This document shows, piece after piece, positions 60,381 through 64,000 of a DNA stretch of 64,000 nucleotides. The position numbers and the translations under genes are program-made. Numbering within the stretch: the first letter of the stretch is position 1; every line of letters begins with the position of its first letter. The DNA is from Clostridia bacterium (GTDB lineage: Bacteria > Bacillota_A > Clostridia > Oscillospirales > CAG-272): contig JAFUJS010000021.1 of the NCBI GenBank assembly GCA_017468115.1, forward strand, positions 10,460 to 74,459. The letters run 5' to 3'. Below the pieces are notes generated by a model. It made no database searches. It was not told where the DNA came from and saw only the letters and a program-made list of their open reading frames with translations.

Positions 60381-61662
60381 ATATCTTTGGAAGCTTGATA
60401 ACTGTATCAATAGGGTCAAGGGTAGCAAAGCGAGGAAGATGAATATAAAGGTTGTCAACACCCTCGTAGCTGCCCACATTCCAAGGGTCGCTTCTTGAAA
60501 TAAGGGAGCCGTCGTCAAGACGGGTAGGCATACCGACACGGCTACCTAAGCCCTCGATTGCAACCGTATCCATATTAATGTCGGTAAAGTGAAGATAAAT
60601 GTGGGTTTTGCTTTCGGTAATGCGTCCCCATTCGGGCTTTGGAATCTGGCATATGCCACAGCCGTAAATGCTTTCCCCGTTTTTGTCCATCCACTTGCCA
60701 ACCTCTGTAAGAATTTCCACACTCTTTTTTGGAATGTTGCCTCTTGCATCAGGTCCCACATTAAGAATAAGGTTTCCGCCCTTGCTTGTGCATTCAACAA
60801 GCTGGCGTATAACGTTTTGCGCGCTCTTGTAATTTGTGTCGCTGGAGCTGTAGCCCCAGTTGTCGTTAAGGGTCATACAGGTTTCCCAAGGGATTGGGTT
60901 GCCACGGTAGTCCTTAACACCGCCCACAGGAATCATCTGCTCGGGAGAGCCGAAGTCCCCTGCGTAGTAAACAGGCTCATCAACCTTAATATCTCCGCCA
61001 AGACGGTCGTCAATTATAACGTCGGGATTAATCTCACGGACCATTTTAACAAGCCTTGAGGCTTCCCATTTTTCACCGGTCATTTCGTCGTAGTGAAAGT
61101 CAAACCAGAGAATATCTATCTTGCCATAGTTGGTCATCAGCTCACGTACCTGTCCGTGCAGATATTCAATATATCTCTCAAAATGCTCGCCCTGATGCTT
61201 GTACTCGGGATTGTCTCGCATCGGGTGATGGGCATCGCCATAGGCAGGGTAGTCAGGGTGGTGCCAGTCAAGCAGAGAATAGTAAAGACCTACCATAATG
61301 CCCTCGGCACGAAACGCCTCAACATACTCCTTAACAAGGTCTCTTCCTGCCTTGGTGTTAGTCGCTTTGTAGTCGGTATATTGGCTGTCAAAAAGGCAAA
61401 AGCCGTCGTGGTGCTTTGCAGTAAGCACAGCATATTTCATACCTGCAGCCTTCGCCAGCTTAGCCCACTTCTTCGGGTCGTAATCCACAGGGTCAAAGGC
61501 ATCAAAATATGGCTGATACTCCTCGTTTGAAACCTTGTCAACAGAGCGAATCCACTCGCTCCTTGAAGCCCTTGCAGGCACAGCATAAATGCCCCAGTGT
61601 ATAAACATACCAAATCGCCTGTCCATAAGAGGCTGAACTCTATTTATTCTTTGAATATCCAT
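60379..61662 (-). CDS. GH29 alpha-L-fucosidase
   Basis: 427 residues, no signal peptide, so it acts inside the cell on imported fucosides. Motifs: RRFGMFIHWGIYAVPARASRSEWIR (about 16-40), YAVLTAKHHDGFCLFDS (about 75-91), DILWFDFHYDE with the nucleophile Asp (about 184-194) and GGNLILNVGPDARG (about 294-307). Length fits the short bacterial GH29 form without a C-terminal binding module. Fucose release from mucin or milk glycans suits a gut habitat. Confidence 0.9.
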   Translation of the reverse strand: MDIQRINRVQPLMDRRFGMFIHWGIYAVPARASRSEWIRSVDKVSNEEYQPYFDAFDPVDYDPKKWAKLAKAAGMKYAVLTAKHHDGFCLFDSQYTDYKATNTKAGRDLVKEYVEAFRAEGIMVGLYYSLLDWHHPDYPAYGDAHHPMRDNPEYKHQGEHFERYIEYLHGQVRELMTNYGKIDILWFDFHYDEMTGEKWEASRLVKMVREINPDVIIDDRLGGDIKVDEPVYYAGDFGSPEQMIPVGGVKDYRGNPIPWETCMTLNDNWGYSSSDTNYKSAQNVIRQLVECTSKGGNLILNVGPDARGNIPKKSVEILTEVGKWMDKNGESIYGCGICQIPKPEWGRITESKTHIYLHFTDINMDTVAIEGLGSRVGMPTRLDDGSLISRSDPWNVGSYEGVDNLYIHLPRFATLDPIDTVIKLPKI

Positions 61663-61794
61663 AATAAACTCTCCTTTGGAAATAGTCCTAAGAAAATATT
61701 ATCACAATTAGATATTAAAAGCAATACGAAAATAAAAAAGACCCATCACAAACAAAAAATAGGGGTGGTTGGGGGCTTTGCTTTATCCGCTCTT

Positions 61795-61895
61795 GTGCAA
61801 AACGAAGCCTAGAAGTGCTGAGGGGTGGAGAAAATCCACGACTGGGAAGCCGTGAGCCGTACTTTGTACGGTAGTGCGAGTAGTCGTGAATAAAA
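61795..61895. other. Structured inverted-repeat element
   Basis: Plus strand: GTGGA/TCCAC hairpin, then CACGACT pairing with AGTCGTG around an inner CCGTAC-TTT-GTACGG hairpin. The compact nested fold suggests a small RNA or the end of a lost mobile element. No coding potential and no second copy in the window. Confidence 0.4.
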
Positions 61896-61907
61896 GGCAC
61901 ATATAAA

Positions 61908-61943
61908 AAACGAAAGCCTTGCGAAAATCGCAAGGCTTTCTAC
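61908..61943 (-). terminator. Terminator of ppdK
   Basis: GAAAGCCTTGCG/CGCAAGGCTTTC hairpin followed by GTTTTTT on the minus strand. The rest of the 366-nt gap to the fucosidase start holds only the element at 61795 and A/T-rich sequence. Confidence 0.8.
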
Positions 61944-62028
61944 CTTATACCTTTATTAAGTTACAGGTTTTTGAAAATCAGATAATTAAGTGTGCCTTTG
62001 GTTTCTACCGGCTCAGCCGCTTCTACAA

Positions 62029-64000
62029 TTATCTAGGGTTCTTAATAGCAGCCTGAGCAGCAGCAAGTCTTGCAATTGGAACTCTGAATGGTGAGCAGGA
62101 AACATAGGAAAGACCGATGTTATGGCAGAACTCAACAGATGTTGGGTCTCCACCGTGCTCGCCGCAGATACCGATGTGCATTGTTGGACGAACGTCACGG
62201 CCCATTTCAACAGCCATGCTCATAAGCTTACCAACACCGTTTTGGTCGATTCTAGCGAATGGATCGTTCTCGTAAATCTTGCTCTCGTAGTAAGCTGTAA
62301 GGAACTTAGCAGCGTCGTCACGGGAGAAGCCGAATGTCATCTGTGTAAGGTCGTTTGTACCGAAGCAGAAGAACTCAGCATCCTTAGCGATTTCGTCAGC
62401 AGTTAGACAAGCTCTTGGAATTTCCATCATTGTACCAACCTCATACTTAAGGTCAGCGCCTGCGTTAGCGATTTCCTCGTCAGCAACAGCAACAACAATC
62501 TTCTTAACGAACATGAACTCCTTGTACTCGCCTACAAGTGGAATCATGATTTCAGGAACGATTGACCAGTCTGGGTGCTTCTTAGAAACATTGATAGCAG
62601 CACGGATAACAGCTCTTGTCTGCATCTTAGCGATTTCTGGGTAAGTAACTGTTAGACGGCATCCACGGTGACCCATCATAGGGTTGAACTCATGGAGAGA
62701 AGCGATGATGTTCTTAATGTCAGCAACAGTCTTGTTTTGTGTTTGAGCAAGAAGCTCAATATCCTTTTCCTCAGTAGGAACAAACTCGTGTAGAGGTGGG
62801 TCAAGGAAACGGATTGTAACAGGGTGTCCCTCAAGAGCCTCGTAAAGCTTCTCGAAGTCGCCTTGCTGCATTGGAAGAAGTTTGTCAAGAGCAGCCTCTC
62901 TTTCCTCAACAGTGTCAGAGCAGATCATTTCACGAATAGCGGAAATTCTGTCTGGCTCGAAGAACATATGCTCAGTACGGCAAAGACCGATACCCTCAGC
63001 ACCGAAGGTTCTAGCCTGAATAGCGTCTCTTGGTGTGTCAGCATTTGTTCTAACCTGGAGCTGTCTGTATTCGTCAGCCCAAGCCATGATTGTACCAAAC
63101 TCGCCACCGATAGTAGCAGGTACAGTAGGAATAGCCTCGCCGTAGATGTTACCTGTTGAGCCGTCGAGGGAGATGTAGTCGCCTTCAACGTAGGTTCTAC
63201 CGGCAAGAGTAAACTTCTTGTTTTCCTCGTCCATAGCGATTTCGCCACAGCCGGATACACAGCAAGTACCCATACCACGAGCAACAACGGCTGCGTGAGA
63301 TGTCATACCGCCACGTACTGTAAGGATACCCTGAGCGTAGTGCATACCCTCAATATCCTCTGGAGATGTTTCAAGACGAACAAGAACAACCTTCTCGCCC
63401 TTCTTGCCCTCTTCAACAGCGTCCTCAGCAGTAAATACAATCTTACCGCAAGCAGCACCCGGAGAAGCTGGAAGTGCAGAAGCAACCGGCTTAGCAGCCT
63501 TAAGTGCCTTAGCATCGAATTGTGGGTGGAGAAGAGCATCAAGCTGCTTAGGATCAAGCATCAAGAGCGCCTCTTCCTTAGTCTTAAGACCTTCATTTAC
63601 AAGAGCAACAGCAATCTTGAGCGCTGCAGTAGCAGTTCTCTTACCGTTTCTTGTCTGGAGCATATAGAGCTTACCGTGCTCAACAGTAAATTCCATATCC
63701 TGCATATCTCTGTAGTGGTTTTCAAGAATACCGCAAACCTCAACAAACTGCTTGTAAGCCTCTGGGAACTTTTCCTCCATCATAGCGATTGGCATTGGAG
63801 TACGAACACCTGCAACAACGTCCTCGCCCTGTGCGTTTGTAAGGAATTCACCCATAAGCTTCTTTTCACCTGTAGCAGGGTCACGAGTAAATGCAACACC
63901 TGTACCACAGTCATCACCCATGTTACCGAAAGCCATAGCCTGTACGTTAACAGCAGTACCCCAAGTATATGGGATTTCGTTCTGCATTCTGTAGTAGTTA
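62029..64000 (-). CDS. ppdK: Pyruvate, phosphate dikinase (3' part)
   Basis: About 657 C-terminal residues; the 5' end lies beyond the window. Interconverts pyruvate, ATP and phosphate with PEP, AMP and pyrophosphate, common in anaerobic glycolysis. Visible: part of the ATP-grasp domain (EIPYTWGTAVNVQAMAFGNMG), the swivelling phosphohistidine loop GGMTSHAAVVARGMGTCCVSG and the PEP/pyruvate barrel (GLCRTEHMFFE, MGHRGCRLTVTYPEI, CFGTNDLTQMTFGFSRDD) ending GICGEHGGDPTSVEF. Its frame is open to the window edge. Confidence 0.95.
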   Translation of the reverse strand, partial: NYYRMQNEIPYTWGTAVNVQAMAFGNMGDDCGTGVAFTRDPATGEKKLMGEFLTNAQGEDVVAGVRTPMPIAMMEEKFPEAYKQFVEVCGILENHYRDMQDMEFTVEHGKLYMLQTRNGKRTATAALKIAVALVNEGLKTKEEALLMLDPKQLDALLHPQFDAKALKAAKPVASALPASPGAACGKIVFTAEDAVEEGKKGEKVVLVRLETSPEDIEGMHYAQGILTVRGGMTSHAAVVARGMGTCCVSGCGEIAMDEENKKFTLAGRTYVEGDYISLDGSTGNIYGEAIPTVPATIGGEFGTIMAWADEYRQLQVRTNADTPRDAIQARTFGAEGIGLCRTEHMFFEPDRISAIREMICSDTVEEREAALDKLLPMQQGDFEKLYEALEGHPVTIRFLDPPLHEFVPTEEKDIELLAQTQNKTVADIKNIIASLHEFNPMMGHRGCRLTVTYPEIAKMQTRAVIRAAINVSKKHPDWSIVPEIMIPLVGEYKEFMFVKKIVVAVADEEIANAGADLKYEVGTMMEIPRACLTADEIAKDAEFFCFGTNDLTQMTFGFSRDDAAKFLTAYYESKIYENDPFARIDQNGVGKLMSMAVEMGRDVRPTMHIGICGEHGGDPTSVEFCHNIGLSYVSCSPFRVPIARLAAAQAAIKNPR

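Noticed and set aside
61795..61895. Group II intron domain V
   Set aside because: The GAGCCGT...ACGG part is reminiscent, but the conserved bulge and tetraloop pattern are absent and no intron protein is near.
1..64000. CRISPR arrays, insertion sequences with transposase, or complete prophage
   Set aside because: No regularly spaced repeats, no transposase or integrase frame and no attachment-site pair around the phage-like block were seen.

Overview
The window looks like a chromosomal segment of a Gram-positive, low-to-medium GC member of the Clostridia, probably an uncultured animal-gut lineage. Evidence: strong AGGAGG-type ribosome binding sites, many TTGACA-17 nt-TATAAT promoters, the orders gdpP-rplI-dnaB, rpmH-rnpA-yidD-yidC-jag and yggS-sepF-yggT-lspA-rluD, an ECF riboflavin transporter behind an FMN riboswitch, Cys-anchored lipoproteins and gut-type glycan enzymes (GH29, GH94). 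The genus cannot be named from the sequence alone.

Layout. 1-440: start of a zinc-ribbon gene and, upstream of it on the minus strand, a structured RNA with its own promoter and terminator that resembles 6S RNA. 441-8528: eight tightly coupled plus-strand genes that read as the structural (tail/fibre) and membrane part of a phage, with no capsid, portal, large terminase, integrase or lysin. 8553-10456: split transketolase with promoter and terminator. 10457-19199: SGNH hydrolase, a four-gene Gld-type ABC export system and a GH94 phosphorylase. 19200-22475: repeat, tRNA-Thr, rsmA, DUF554 and a membrane-bound XRE regulator. 22483-27669 (minus): frameshifted BspA-like surface protein, SDR, KdgK-like kinase and OGG1-like glycosylase. 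27759-34260: DUF6062 gene, repeat-rich gap, then an AT-rich island with a subtilisin-like protein, two LRR lipoproteins and an orphan lipoprotein plus a truncated copy. 34265-41106 (minus): GlmU-like protein, pth, mfd and a PrsA-like lipoprotein, the gcaD-spoVC-mfd synteny. 41264-50449: gdpP-rplI-dnaB-DUF1292, YgiQ radical SAM protein, then rpmH-rnpA-yidD-yidC-jag. 50487-56561: dapA (minus), queA, an in-frame MiaA-YggS fusion, sepF, yggT, lspA, rluD. 56656-58383: second orphan-lipoprotein locus and a small lipoprotein cassette between direct repeats. 58382-64000: asparaginase, FMN riboswitch-ribU, GH29 fucosidase and the 3' part of ppdK.

How it fits together. Most of the window is housekeeping: translation and RNA modification (rsmA, queA, miaA, rluD, pth, rplI, rpmH, rnpA), replication and repair (dnaB, mfd, OGG1-like), membrane insertion and export (yidC, yidD, lspA, prsA) and division (sepF, yggT). 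Carbon flow is served by transketolase, PPDK, KdgK-like kinase, GH94 and GH29. Accessory material is concentrated in the phage-like block and the two AT-rich lipoprotein islands. A 19-nt palindrome, ATGCGACCCTGTGTCGCAT, occurs as five perfect terminator-like copies plus altered relatives, several of them beside the lipoprotein genes. The points most worth a second look are the capsid-less phage-like operon, the 6S-like RNA, the MiaA-YggS fusion, the A8 tract that shifts the protease signal peptide out of frame, the GlmU-like protein without a visible nucleotidyltransferase motif, and the duplicated terminator that brackets a lipoprotein cassette.
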